From Amphritea sp. (GTDB lineage Bacteria; Pseudomonadota; Gammaproteobacteria; Pseudomonadales; Balneatricaceae): a stretch of 58,865 bases of DNA. The stretch is from positions 1-58,865 of the forward strand of contig JAOXSA010000094.1 in assembly GCA_025800245.1 (NCBI GenBank). The letters are read 5' to 3'. The notes beneath the pieces are model-generated. The model was not told the origin of the DNA. It saw nothing but the letters and a program-made list of their open reading frames with translations, and searched no databases. The position numbers and the translations under genes are program-made. This document shows positions 35,108 to 43,611 of this stretch, piece by piece. Each line of letters begins with the position of its first letter. The first letter of the stretch is position 1.

Positions 35108-36172
35108 ATGGAACTTAAATTTCTTGCTATACGTGAATTGCTGAAAGAAGCTGAAGACACCATCGCCACCATCAGCGAAAAAGGTGGTCCGATCAATACA
35201 GCCAATCCGATGGCCCAGCAGCTTTTTAATGCGCTGGTCGCAGCCTATGGCCGACGCTCAGCCCTGACCCACGGCTCTTTCAATACCGATAACAGTGAAG
35301 GCTATCCGTTTATTTCGAGTTTTGAGCAATTTATCAAAGGCCCTGCAGAAGAGGAGAAATTCCTGCATCTGTGCGACCAGGGGATGGCCCAACTGGCAGC
35401 ATCACTGGCAGCGCCATCGGCCCGTTCAGCGACTGGCGGCTACGTTATCTTTACATACTACTCCGCCGATGTTTTCGATTATCTGCTGATCGCTCTGGTA
35501 CGGGATAAAACCGGCGTTGCCTTCGACGATGAACTGACCCCGACTAAAGTGATCGAGGTTGATCTGGAAAAGCTGCATCAGGCTGCCAAAATTAATATCT
35601 CTACCTATAAAGAAGGTAAAGACAGCTACCTGAGCTTTATCGGCACCAAGCAGAAAGGCGATATTACCCACTACTTCTCCAATGCGTTCGGTTGCACCGA
35701 TGTCGTTCCCTCGAAAAAATCCACCTCCGATCTGATCCGGGCAACAGAAGATTTCTGTCGCCATTACCAATTACAGGAACAGCAGGAAGAGATTGTCGAA
35801 GATGTGGTCAGCTACCTGTCACGCCAACGAGGGGAAAAACAATCGGCCTATCTGCCGGATGTCGAACAGATCTTCGATAACTATATCCCACCGGAACAGG
35901 CTGAAACCCTGAGCGGGAGCTTCGGTAAATTTGCTAACTCCGAAAATTACCAGGTCAGTCATGAGTTCCAGCCTCATACCAGCACTCTGAACAACTACAC
36001 CAAAGTGAAGGCAAAGATGGACAACTGGCAACTGGACTTTGCCAAACGCTCATTGGGTCCGCTGGACAGCAACAGTGAAATCGAATTTGATACGGCGACT
36101 AACTCTCTCCGGATTAACCGCCTCTCTACCAAGGTGATTGAACAACTCAAAGAGGCCCTTAACGAAAGCTGA
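35108..36172 (+). CDS. yejK: Nucleoid-associated protein YejK (NdpA)
   Basis: 354 residues, spermidine-nucleoid protein family; typical length 335-355. Conserved stretches include Y-L-S-F-I-G-T-K-Q-K-G-D-I-T-H-Y-F and a C-terminal D-N-Y-I-P-P-E-Q-A. Binds DNA; cellular role incompletely defined. Confidence 0.93.
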   Translation: MELKFLAIRELLKEAEDTIATISEKGGPINTANPMAQQLFNALVAAYGRRSALTHGSFNTDNSEGYPFISSFEQFIKGPAEEEKFLHLCDQGMAQLAASLAAPSARSATGGYVIFTYYSADVFDYLLIALVRDKTGVAFDDELTPTKVIEVDLEKLHQAAKINISTYKEGKDSYLSFIGTKQKGDITHYFSNAFGCTDVVPSKKSTSDLIRATEDFCRHYQLQEQQEEIVEDVVSYLSRQRGEKQSAYLPDVEQIFDNYIPPEQAETLSGSFGKFANSENYQVSHEFQPHTSTLNNYTKVKAKMDNWQLDFAKRSLGPLDSNSEIEFDTATNSLRINRLSTKVIEQLKEALNES

Positions 36173-36243
36173 TGTCATGGCAATGTTGTGACACTGTCAC
36201 AACGCTGTCATACCCGGTTGCTAATCTTCTCCCGTCCAGCCCA

Positions 36244-36314
36244 TTGTGCAACGCACAAAAAGGTTGACCCCGACTGATATATGGATAAAATTACCATTAT
36301 TGTGCACCGCATCA
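36244..36314 (+). promoter_or_regulatory. Promoter and two operators of phasin gene 1
   Basis: Promoter TTGACC (36264-36269), 16-base spacer, TAAAAT (36286-36291). Operator A TTGTGC-aac-GCACAA (36244-36258) lies just before the -35; operator B TTGTGC-acc-GCATCA (36300-36314) starts 14 bases after the start of the -10, over the expected transcription start. Confidence 0.7.
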
Positions 36315-36335
36315 TAACCTTTAGGGAGAAATACC

Positions 36336-36644
36336 ATGATCAACGCTAACATCGATTTCAAAAAGCCTTTCGAATCTGCTCAGACTCTGATGAGCCTGCA
36401 AACTGCAGCAATCACTAAGACTGTTGAACTGCAGAAGAAGTCCGGTGAAGAGCTGGCTTCTTTCTTCAAAGGCGAAGCTGAAAAAGCAAAAGAACTGAAG
36501 TCTCCTGAAGAGTTCGTACAGTTCAACGTTGAGTCTAACAAGGCTCTGTTCGAACTGCTGAAAGCCCAGGGCGAAGCTTTCACTTCTCTGGCAAAAGAGT
36601 CTGGTGAAGAAGCGATGGCTGAAATCCAGAAAATGGCTGGCTAA
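36336..36644 (+). CDS. Phasin family protein 1
   Basis: 102 residues, no signal or membrane segment, rich in Ala, Glu, Lys and Gln and predicted all helical. Matches the phasin pattern (S-A-Q-T-L-M-S-L-Q-T-A-A-I-T-K-T-V-E-L-Q, then N-K-A-L-F-E-L-L-K-A-Q-G). Phasins coat polyhydroxyalkanoate granules. It shares strong sequence similarity with the next gene. AGGGAG upstream. Biased codons suggest high expression. Confidence 0.92.
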   Translation: MINANIDFKKPFESAQTLMSLQTAAITKTVELQKKSGEELASFFKGEAEKAKELKSPEEFVQFNVESNKALFELLKAQGEAFTSLAKESGEEAMAEIQKMAG

Positions 36645-36663
36645 TAGCTCCCATTTCAAAAAG

Positions 36664-36693
36664 ACCCGATAGTGAAAACTGTCGGGTTTTTTT
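36664..36693 (+). terminator. Terminator of phasin gene 1
   Basis: ACCCGATAGT-gaaa-ACTGTCGGGT with a run of T. Confidence 0.88.
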
Positions 36694-36720
36694 ATGCCTG
36701 AATTCTGTCTACAGCTTTTT

Positions 36721-36795
36721 TTGTGCACTGCACAAAATAAATCATTGACATTGGCCAGAGGATTCATAGAATAGACATTATTGTGCACCGCACCA
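36721..36795 (+). promoter_or_regulatory. Promoter and two operators of phasin gene 2
   Basis: Promoter TTGACA (36745-36750), 16-base spacer, TAGAAT (36767-36772). Operator C TTGTGC-act-GCACAA (36721-36735) and operator D TTGTGC-acc-GCACCA (36781-36795) hold nearly the same positions relative to the promoter as in gene 1; D also starts 14 bases after the -10 start. Confidence 0.7.
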
Positions 36796-36815
36796 AACAT
36801 TACTGGAGACTACCC

Positions 36816-37121
36816 ATGACTAACACTATCGATTTTCAGAAATCTTTTGATTCCGTTAAGAGCCTGATGGAAATGCAAGCTGCTGCTATCAGCAAGTCTG
36901 TTGAACTGCAGAAGAAATCCGGTGAAGAACTGGCTGCTTTCTTCAAGACTGAAGCTGAAAAAGCACAGAGCCTGAAAACTCCTGAAGACGTTGTTAAATT
37001 CAACGTTGAAGCGAACACTGCACTGTTCGAACTGCTGAAAGCACAGGGTGAAGCATTCTCTGAACTGGCTAAAGAAGCTGGCGAAACTGCAATGGCAGAA
37101 GTCGCTAAGATGGCTAAGTAA
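36816..37121 (+). CDS. Phasin family protein 2
   Basis: 101 residues, a tandem paralogue of the previous phasin with the same helical pattern (S-V-K-S-L-M-E-M-Q-A-A-A-I-S-K-S-V-E-L-Q). The start at 36816 has GGAG upstream; an in-frame ATG at 36783 lies inside operator D and is rejected. Each phasin has its own promoter and terminator, so they are separate transcripts under one kind of control. Confidence 0.92.
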   Translation: MTNTIDFQKSFDSVKSLMEMQAAAISKSVELQKKSGEELAAFFKTEAEKAQSLKTPEDVVKFNVEANTALFELLKAQGEAFSELAKEAGETAMAEVAKMAK

Positions 37122-37159
37122 TTTCAGATTACCTTATTCATTTAAGGTGTTCCCTTGAG

Positions 37160-37182
37160 ACCCCGCATCTGCGGGGTTTTTT
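37160..37182 (+). terminator. Terminator of phasin gene 2
   Basis: CCCCGC-atct-GCGGGG followed by six T. Confidence 0.88.
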
Positions 37183-37286
37183 ATGCCTTTAATCTGAGCC
37201 TGTGTCGCATTCAGGATATTCATTTGTAATACAATAGTTGTACAGTGTTGAGTTCAGTTAAAACAACAATAAGAAGGACTCTTTAT

Positions 37287-38669
37287 ATGAATCTCAACGA
37301 CATGATTGTGGTCGGCTGTGAAGAGTGGTGTTCTTTTCCCAGTCTCAGCATTCCAGCGATCAAAGCCCGGGTCGATTCCGGCGCTAAAACCTCATCAGTA
37401 CATGCCGTTAATATCCAGCCGTTTAAACGTAACAACGAACCCTGGGTATCTTTTGAAATGCACCCGTTACAAGGCAGCCGGAAGGTCTCTGTGCGTTGTG
37501 AGGCACAGGTAGCTGATCGCCGTGTTATAAAGAGCTCCAGTGGCGACACCGAAAAACGTTACGTAATCAGAATTCCCCTACAGATGGGTGGTGATATCTG
37601 GGAGGTTGAAGTCACTCTGACCAACCGTGACAGTATGGGTTACCGGATGCTGCTTGGTCGCGAGGCGATGAATGACCGGATTCTGGTGAATCCCGGCGCT
37701 AACTTCTGTCTCGGTGATCTCAAAAGTGATGAAGTCACCAAGCTGTATGGTGTGACAGAAGGCGCTGCAAGCGGCCTGAAAATTGGTCTGCTGGCCAGCA
37801 ACCCGGATCTATACAGTAACCAGCGCATCATCGAAGCTGGCGAAGCCCGAGGCCATAAGATGATGTTCCTGAACATTAAGCAATGCTACATGAAGCTGGA
37901 TGCCGAGCAGCCAGAGGTTCATTACCGTGGCGGTACAATCCTTAACGATCTGGATGCTGTTATTCCCCGGATTCGTCCCAGCATGACCTTCTATGGTTGC
38001 GCCCTGACCCGCCACTTTGAAAGCCTGGGCGTCGCAACACTGAACGGTTCCGAAGCGATCACACAGTCGCGGGACAAACTCTTTTCTCTGCAGCTGCTAC
38101 AGAAAAGTGGACTGGACATTCCGACGACCGGTTTCGCCAACTCGCCAATGGACACTACCGACCTGATCGATATGGTGGGCGGCGCTCCTCTGATTGTAAA
38201 ACTGCTGGAAGGGACTCAGGGCCGTGGCGTGGTTCTGGCCGAAACCCGCAAAGCAGCCGAGAGTGTTATCAATGCGATTAAGTCCTTGCGCGCCAACCTG
38301 TTGGTTCAGGAATTTATTAAAGAAGCGGATGGTAAAGACCTGCGCTGCTTCGTCATCGACGGCAAAATTGTTGCATCCATCGAACGAATTGCTGCACCAG
38401 GTGAGTTCCGGGCCAACATCCACCAGGGTGGCCGTGCAAGGCTGGTGAAAGTCAGCCCTGCTGAGAAGAAACTGGCGATTCAGGCAGCTAAAACCATGGG
38501 ACTCAGAGTAGCAGGGGTCGATATTATCCGCTCCAGTAAAGGTCCACTGCTGCTGGAGATTAACTCTTCTCCGGGCCTTGAAGGCATCGAGAGTGCAACA
38601 AACATTGATGTTGCAGGTGCGATGATCGAAGCGATCGAGAAAAAGCTACACTGGAAAAAGCCGGAATAG
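37287..38669 (+). CDS. RimB-RimK-like fusion: aspartic protease domain plus ATP-grasp glutamate ligase
   Basis: 460 residues in two parts. Residues 1-150 match the RimB / 'ATP-dependent zinc protease' family, with retropepsin-like motif V-D30-S-G-A-K-T and L-L-G-R-E-A-M. Residues 165-460 match RimK, an ATP-grasp enzyme adding Glu to ribosomal protein S6 (L-D-A-V-I-P-R-I-R-P, G-T-Q-G-R-G-V-V-L, E-I-N-S-S-P-G-L-E-G). RimB and RimK are usually separate genes; the fusion puts protease and ligase in one chain. Start at 37287 has AGAAGG upstream; a GTG at 37245 is less likely. Confidence 0.88.
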   Translation: MNLNDMIVVGCEEWCSFPSLSIPAIKARVDSGAKTSSVHAVNIQPFKRNNEPWVSFEMHPLQGSRKVSVRCEAQVADRRVIKSSSGDTEKRYVIRIPLQMGGDIWEVEVTLTNRDSMGYRMLLGREAMNDRILVNPGANFCLGDLKSDEVTKLYGVTEGAASGLKIGLLASNPDLYSNQRIIEAGEARGHKMMFLNIKQCYMKLDAEQPEVHYRGGTILNDLDAVIPRIRPSMTFYGCALTRHFESLGVATLNGSEAITQSRDKLFSLQLLQKSGLDIPTTGFANSPMDTTDLIDMVGGAPLIVKLLEGTQGRGVVLAETRKAAESVINAIKSLRANLLVQEFIKEADGKDLRCFVIDGKIVASIERIAAPGEFRANIHQGGRARLVKVSPAEKKLAIQAAKTMGLRVAGVDIIRSSKGPLLLEINSSPGLEGIESATNIDVAGAMIEAIEKKLHWKKPE

Positions 38670-38696
38670 TACTATCGACATGGACTATCGACTGAG

Positions 38697-38719
38697 GGAT
38701 GAGCAGATAGTGCTCATCC
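38697..38719 (+). terminator. Hairpin after the RimB-RimK fusion, possible terminator
   Basis: GGATGAGC-agatagt-GCTCATCC with a weak T tail further on. Confidence 0.45.
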
Positions 38720-38814
38720 ACTCTAGTTTTACTGATTCTTGATCTTAAGCAAGGATCTGCCCTCCCCCTCCTCTACTATTGACTGCAGTCACTTACATGT
38801 CCGGAGGGAACACC

Positions 38815-39255
38815 ATGCCACTGATCGAAGCCAGCCAGATTCCCAGCGTTGCGCTGGATTTCATGAACGATGATCACGCCGAAGCAGCATCACAGATCAA
38901 CAATCTCGATGCTCTGCTTAACCAGGCGACGCAAGAAGGCCTGAACGAATCACTCAAAACAGCCATCAGCGACGAGTTACAGCACATCTATCAGCACAGC
39001 GAAGAACACTTTGCCCGTGAAGAGGCTGAAATGGTCCGCACCGGTTTCCCGGCTTATGGCTGTCATAAAGGTGAACATGAAAGAGTCCTGCAGGAACTGC
39101 AACAGATCGCATCACTCTGGCAACAGGAAGCCGACCTGAATATGTTGTCGGACTATGTGAAGCGCGGCCTGCCTGAGTGGCTCGGTAATCATATCGCCAC
39201 CATGGATACCGTCACCGCGATGTTTGTCACCCGCTTTGACCTGTCAGCGGCCTGA
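38815..39255 (+). CDS. Bacteriohemerythrin
   Basis: 146-residue cytoplasmic di-iron oxygen-binding protein. All seven expected ligands are in place: H21, H65, E69, H84, H88, H126 and D131 (D-D-H, H-F-A-R-E-E, H-K-G-E-H, N-H-I-A-T-M-D). Possible roles are O2 storage, delivery or sensing. GGAGGG lies eight bases upstream of the ATG. An in-frame start at 38779 is rejected as it precedes the ribosome binding site. Confidence 0.92.
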   Translation: MPLIEASQIPSVALDFMNDDHAEAASQINNLDALLNQATQEGLNESLKTAISDELQHIYQHSEEHFAREEAEMVRTGFPAYGCHKGEHERVLQELQQIASLWQQEADLNMLSDYVKRGLPEWLGNHIATMDTVTAMFVTRFDLSAA

Positions 39256-39478
39256 ATCCGGCACAGTGCGCCATTTAAATTACTACATTATAGAACATAG
39301 ATAACGGTATAAATAAGTTTATATCTTTATAAATCATAAAGTTATAAAAAAGTTAAAAAAAATGTGATTTTTTATGAACTTTATCTGAACACCCCTCTCT
39401 AAGAATGAACATCAACAAAGTATTGCAAGACCCAGCACTGCCCGGCGGACCCCCTTCCCTCCGGGCAGTTTTTTTTCT
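39256..39478 (+). other. AT-rich spacer ending in a strong terminator; possible small RNA
   Basis: 39270-39385 is strongly AT-rich with TATAAA-like repeats. A perfect 8-bp hairpin CTGCCCGG (39438-39445) / CCGGGCAG (39461-39468) with eight T follows almost 200 bases after the hemerythrin stop. The gap between AT-rich promoter-like DNA and terminator would fit a short transcript of about 70-90 bases, or a leader attenuator for hisC. No His-rich leader peptide is seen. Confidence 0.4.
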
Positions 39479-39540
39479 GGCTATTTGCTATGATGCTGCT
39501 TTCAAAATTAAGCCATTACTTTTAGAGCTGTTGCAGAATT

Positions 39541-40608
39541 ATGAGCAAATACTGGAGTCCGGCCATCAACCAGTTGACCCCGTACGTACCGGGCGAACAA
39601 CCGAAAGTTGATAACCTGATCAAGCTGAACACCAATGAGAACCCTTACCCTCCGTCACCACGGGTGGAAGAAGCAATCAATAACTATCCGGTCGAGCGTC
39701 TGCGCCTGTACTGCGATCCTGATGCAACGGCCCTGAAGAATGCGCTGGCCGGTCATTTCAACGTAGCTTATGAGAACGTCTTTGTTGGCAACGGTTCCGA
39801 TGAAGTCCTGGCGCTGGCCTTTATGGCGTTCTTCCGTCAGGAAGCACCTCTGCTGCTGCCGGAAACCACCTACAGTTTCTACGATGTCTACTGCAACCTG
39901 TACGATATTGAATATCAGCAGATCCCGCTGACCAACGGATTCGAGATCAACCTGGATGATTATCAGCAGCCAAATGGCGGCATCATCTTTGCGAACCCGA
40001 ACGCTCCGACCGGTCGCCTGCTGCAGTTGGATAAGATTGAAGCACTGCTTCAGCGCAACACTGAATCACTGGTCATTGTTGATGAAGCTTATATCGACTT
40101 CGGAGGCCAGTCTGCAGTTGAACTGACCCGTCGCTACGATAATGTGCTGGTCATTCAGACCTTTTCTAAATCCCGCAGCCTTGCAGGTTTGCGCATCGGC
40201 TACGCCATCGGACATCAGGACCTGATCGCCGGTCTCGACCGGGTGAAGAACTCCTTTAACTCCTATCCGCTAGACAGCCTGGCGATTGCCGGTGCGGTCG
40301 CAGCAATCGAGGATCAGGAGTATTTTGAAGAAGTCACCGATAAGATCATCAAGTGCCGTGAATGGACGACCGAACAACTGGAAAGTCTGGGTTTTGATGT
40401 GGTGCCTTCTGCAACAAACTTTGTCTTCACCTGCCACCAGACGATCACTGGTGCTGAGCTGATGAGTTACTTGCGCGGAAATAATCTGCTGGTGCGTCAC
40501 TTTGGTAAACCGGGAATCGAAAATCACCTGCGTATTACCATCGGTACTTATGAAGAGATGCAGACCCTTATCGACGTGCTGAAACAGCATCCGGATATTC
40601 AGGACTGA
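39541..40608 (+). CDS. hisC: Histidinol-phosphate aminotransferase
   Basis: 355 residues, PLP fold type I. Conserved N-terminus P-Y-V-P-G-E-Q, K-L-N-T-N-E-N-P-Y-P-P-S-P, N-A-P-T-G and the PLP Lys in T-F-S-K-S-R-S-L-A-G-L-R-I-G. Converts imidazole acetol phosphate to histidinol phosphate. It stands outside a his operon here, so a role as a broad aromatic aminotransferase is possible. Confidence 0.92.
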   Translation: MSKYWSPAINQLTPYVPGEQPKVDNLIKLNTNENPYPPSPRVEEAINNYPVERLRLYCDPDATALKNALAGHFNVAYENVFVGNGSDEVLALAFMAFFRQEAPLLLPETTYSFYDVYCNLYDIEYQQIPLTNGFEINLDDYQQPNGGIIFANPNAPTGRLLQLDKIEALLQRNTESLVIVDEAYIDFGGQSAVELTRRYDNVLVIQTFSKSRSLAGLRIGYAIGHQDLIAGLDRVKNSFNSYPLDSLAIAGAVAAIEDQEYFEEVTDKIIKCREWTTEQLESLGFDVVPSATNFVFTCHQTITGAELMSYLRGNNLLVRHFGKPGIENHLRITIGTYEEMQTLIDVLKQHPDIQD

Positions 40609-40633
40609 GCCGGAACGGCAAATTAGCAGAAAT

Positions 40634-40665
40634 AAAAAAGCCAGGCATATTCGCCTGGCTTTTTT
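40634..40665. terminator. Bidirectional terminator between hisC and the GGDEF gene
   Basis: AAAAAAGCCAGGC-atattc-GCCTGGCTTTTTT, with A-run and T-run on the two sides, between convergent genes. Confidence 0.9.
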
Positions 40666-40725
40666 AGTCGGGACTGCCCAGATCAGAGCCTATGTAAGGG
40701 TTTCGATCATGCTCAGATCAGGGGC

Positions 40726-41631
40726 TCAGAAGTCACTGGCAATTCTGTCGCCACCGGCCTGCTTAGCACGCTGTAGGGCTTCTTCAGCCCTTGCAAACAT
40801 ATCTTCCGCGGTATCAGCTTCTCCGGTCAGAGTTGCAACACCAATACTGACAGTGAACTCCACATCAGTCGCAGCATCCGGGCCAGTCAACTCTGCAACC
40901 ATACGCCGGACACGTTCAGCCGCCAGACGGCCCTGCTCCTGATTGGTTTCCGGAAGCAGAATAGCAAAGCCATCCTCTCCCACCCGGGCCAGGAAGTCCG
41001 CGGTACGCTTGAGACTATTCAATGACTCTGCCAGCCGCTTGAGGATCTGATCCCCGACATCCCAGCCACGCTGATCCTTGATCGCCACCAGACTGTCGAT
41101 ATCGATTATCATCAGACTACAGACCCAGTCATAACGCACAGCCTGCGCCATAGACTGCGAAAGCACCGGCATCAACGCACGGTAATTGTACATACCGGTT
41201 AACAGATCCCGTTGCACTTTAGAACGATCACGCTCAGATTTCTTGCGTCGACTGATATCTTCTATCCGACAAACCACGCTCGGTTCATCACCAGCAGACG
41301 GTGCCAGACGTGCTTCTACCCAGCAGGAATTTTTCATACCCTGCTCTTTGAGATAGGGAATCTCTTCCGGATCAAGCAGTAACTCTTTTACAGTCAGCTG
41401 GTTCAGACTTAACGCCTGATCAACCATACCCTGAACGATAAAGGCTATATGTTCAGGAAAGATCTGCTCAAGGCTCTTTCCCGTTAACGCATCATTGCTG
41501 CCCCAGGGCAGAGCTGCATTGTTATGAGATGAGAAGATAATAGTGCCGGACTGACTGATCACCAGAACATCTTCAGACAGTACGTTCAGCAGGGCATCGA
41601 TTCGCGTTTTCAGGACATTCGCTTTATTCAT
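40726..41631 (-). CDS. PAS-GGDEF protein with degenerate GGDEF motif
   Basis: 301 residues, cytoplasmic. PAS domain about 8-125, GGDEF domain about 140-301. The signature loop reads R-V-G218-E-D-G-F222 instead of R-x-G-G-D/E-E-F, so diguanylate cyclase activity is doubtful. The inhibitory-site motif R209-x-x-D212, five residues before it, is intact. It may therefore act as a c-di-GMP binding effector. PAS could sense a small ligand or redox state. Confidence 0.88.
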   Translation of the reverse strand: MNKANVLKTRIDALLNVLSEDVLVISQSGTIIFSSHNNAALPWGSNDALTGKSLEQIFPEHIAFIVQGMVDQALSLNQLTVKELLLDPEEIPYLKEQGMKNSCWVEARLAPSAGDEPSVVCRIEDISRRKKSERDRSKVQRDLLTGMYNYRALMPVLSQSMAQAVRYDWVCSLMIIDIDSLVAIKDQRGWDVGDQILKRLAESLNSLKRTADFLARVGEDGFAILLPETNQEQGRLAAERVRRMVAELTGPDAATDVEFTVSIGVATLTGEADTAEDMFARAEEALQRAKQAGGDRIASDF

Positions 41632-41908
41632 CGAACATGGTCTCCGTTCGGCAGGCGCTTCTGATTCAATCCCTTATACCACATCACCGGACAGATTCAG
41701 CCCCCCGTCAAACTAGCAAGCCACTCAAAATGGGATACCGGACCTCCCAGCACACTGTGGTACTTTCTGATACAGCTTGTCCGAATATATCAACAGGCCG
41801 TTGCTATTTATCATTGCTGGTTTTTGGCGCCGTACTAGAATCAGTAGATCCCCTTACAGGGTTGATCATTCAAGGGAACGAACGATAACTATAATCACGG
41901 GCTGAATT
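41632..41908. other. Intergenic region between the GGDEF gene and the acyl-CoA ligase gene
   Basis: About 277 bases with divergent flanking genes. It should hold both promoters. No convincing gene or repeat is seen. Confidence 0.4.
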
Positions 41909-43552
41909 ATGAATACAAAAATACTCCCGCCTGCTGCAGGTGCATACGAATACCCACTGCTGATCAAAAATCTGCTGCTATCCGGCAAACGGTATGAGCC
42001 ACATCGCGAAATAGTCTATGGCGACAGTGTCCGCTACAACTACCTGACACTGAACGAACGTATCTGTAGGCTGGCAAATGCACTGACAGAAGCCGGCGTG
42101 GGTGCTGGCGATACTGTGGCGGTCATGGACTGGGACAGTCACCGCTATCTGGAAGCCTACTTCGCGGTACCAATGATCGGCGCCATTCTGCACCATGTGA
42201 ATATCCGACTCAGCCCTGAACAGATTATCTACACCATGAATCATGCCGAGGACGACTTCGTTCTGGTGCACGATGATTTCCTGGCACTGGCGGAAGGAAT
42301 AGCCCCTCACCTGACCACCGTCAGAAGCTGGATTCAGCTCTGTGATGACGGTCAGCCTGCCACCACCAGTCTTAACTGCGCTGGTGAGTACGAGACCCTG
42401 TTATCCAATGCTTCAGATCAGTATGATTTCCCGGACTTTGATGAAAACTCCATCGCCACAACGTTCTATACCACCGGTACTACAGGCAACCCGAAAGGCG
42501 TTTATTTCAGCCATCGTCAATTAGTGCTGCACACCATGAATATGGCATCCACGCTAGCTGCCTATGAAGGTCAGCCGCTGATGCGGTCTGACGACGTCTA
42601 TATGCCAATGACGCCTATGTTCCACGTACATGCCTGGGGAGTACCTTACGTGGCAACGATGATGGGGGTTAAGCAGGTCTACCCGGGGCGCTACGAGCCA
42701 AACAAGATTGTTCGTCTCTACCGTGAGGAAGGCGTGACCTTCTCCCATGGGGTACCGGCAGTACTACAGATGATTCTGAACTGTGAAGAGACCGCTAAAA
42801 CCGACCTGAGCGGCTGGAAGATGCTCACCGGGGGCAGTGCACCAACAACAGGTCTGGCAAAACAGATGTCCGATGCCGGCGTGGAATTCTTCACTGCTTA
42901 CGGTATGTCCGAGACATGTCCTATTCTGACAATCGTTCATATGCACAAAGAGGATCGCAATCTGCCTCTTGAGCAACAGACTGCAGCCCGCACCCGGACC
43001 GGTGTACCGGTCAGTATGGTCGATCTGCGCATAGTGGATCCTGAAGGTAAAGAAGTTCCGAAGGACGGTGAGTCTGTCGGCGAGATTGTGGTCCGCGCGC
43101 CATGGCTGACCCAGGGCTACCGTAACGAACCGGAGAAAGGCGCTGAACTGTGGCAAGGCGGCTGGCTTCACACCGGCGATGTCGCCTGTATGGATGAACA
43201 CAACAGTGTCCAGATCAAAGACCGTATAAAAGATGTGATAAAAACTGGCGGCGAATGGATTTCATCGCTGGAGCTTGAGAGCCTGATCAGCCAGCAGGGC
43301 CAGATCGCTGAAGTGGCGGTAGTGGGTGTACCCGATGAACGCTGGGACGAGCGCCCTTGCGCGCTGGTTGTACCTGCCGCAGGCGAAGAGATCAGCAAAC
43401 AGGCGATCCAGCAGCACCTGCAACAGTATGTCGATCAGGGCCGTATCAATAAGTGGGCGATCCCGGAACAGATCGAAATCGTCACCGAAATTCCCAAAAC
43501 CAGTGTCGGTAAGATCAACAAAAAACTGATCCGGACCCAGATTACCGGCTAA
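41909..43552 (+). CDS. Fatty acid-CoA ligase (AMP-forming, AlkK-like medium/long chain)
   Basis: 547 residues of the ANL superfamily. ATP/AMP motif Y-T-T-G-T-T-G-N-P-K-G, A-Y-G-M-S-E-T, hinge D-R-I-K-D-V-I-K-T-G-G-E-W-I-S and catalytic Lys near the end in K-T-S-V-G-K-I-N-K-K. Activates a carboxylic acid to its CoA ester. The family pattern fits AlkK-like medium-chain ligases; chain length cannot be read. Followed by a bidirectional terminator. Confidence 0.9.
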   Translation: MNTKILPPAAGAYEYPLLIKNLLLSGKRYEPHREIVYGDSVRYNYLTLNERICRLANALTEAGVGAGDTVAVMDWDSHRYLEAYFAVPMIGAILHHVNIRLSPEQIIYTMNHAEDDFVLVHDDFLALAEGIAPHLTTVRSWIQLCDDGQPATTSLNCAGEYETLLSNASDQYDFPDFDENSIATTFYTTGTTGNPKGVYFSHRQLVLHTMNMASTLAAYEGQPLMRSDDVYMPMTPMFHVHAWGVPYVATMMGVKQVYPGRYEPNKIVRLYREEGVTFSHGVPAVLQMILNCEETAKTDLSGWKMLTGGSAPTTGLAKQMSDAGVEFFTAYGMSETCPILTIVHMHKEDRNLPLEQQTAARTRTGVPVSMVDLRIVDPEGKEVPKDGESVGEIVVRAPWLTQGYRNEPEKGAELWQGGWLHTGDVACMDEHNSVQIKDRIKDVIKTGGEWISSLELESLISQQGQIAEVAVVGVPDERWDERPCALVVPAAGEEISKQAIQQHLQQYVDQGRINKWAIPEQIEIVTEIPKTSVGKINKKLIRTQITG

Positions 43553-43567
43553 CAGGCCTCCGTAACC

Positions 43568-43597
43568 AAAAAGGCGCATCCTGAGGTGCGCCTTTTT
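43568..43597. terminator. Bidirectional terminator between convergent genes
   Basis: AAAAAGGCGCA-N8-TGCGCCTTTTT. Confidence 0.9.
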
Positions 43598-43611
43598 CGT
43601 TTCAGTGCCGA

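Noticed and set aside
36783-36815. Upstream in-frame ATG for phasin 2
   Set aside because: It lies inside the operator over the predicted transcription start; the later ATG has the ribosome binding site and aligns with the paralogue.
39405-39611. Short open frame beginning M-N-I-N-K-V before hisC
   Set aside because: It reads through a strong terminator and into hisC in another frame, and has no good ribosome binding site. It could be a leader only if the terminator acts as an attenuator, but it has no His codons.
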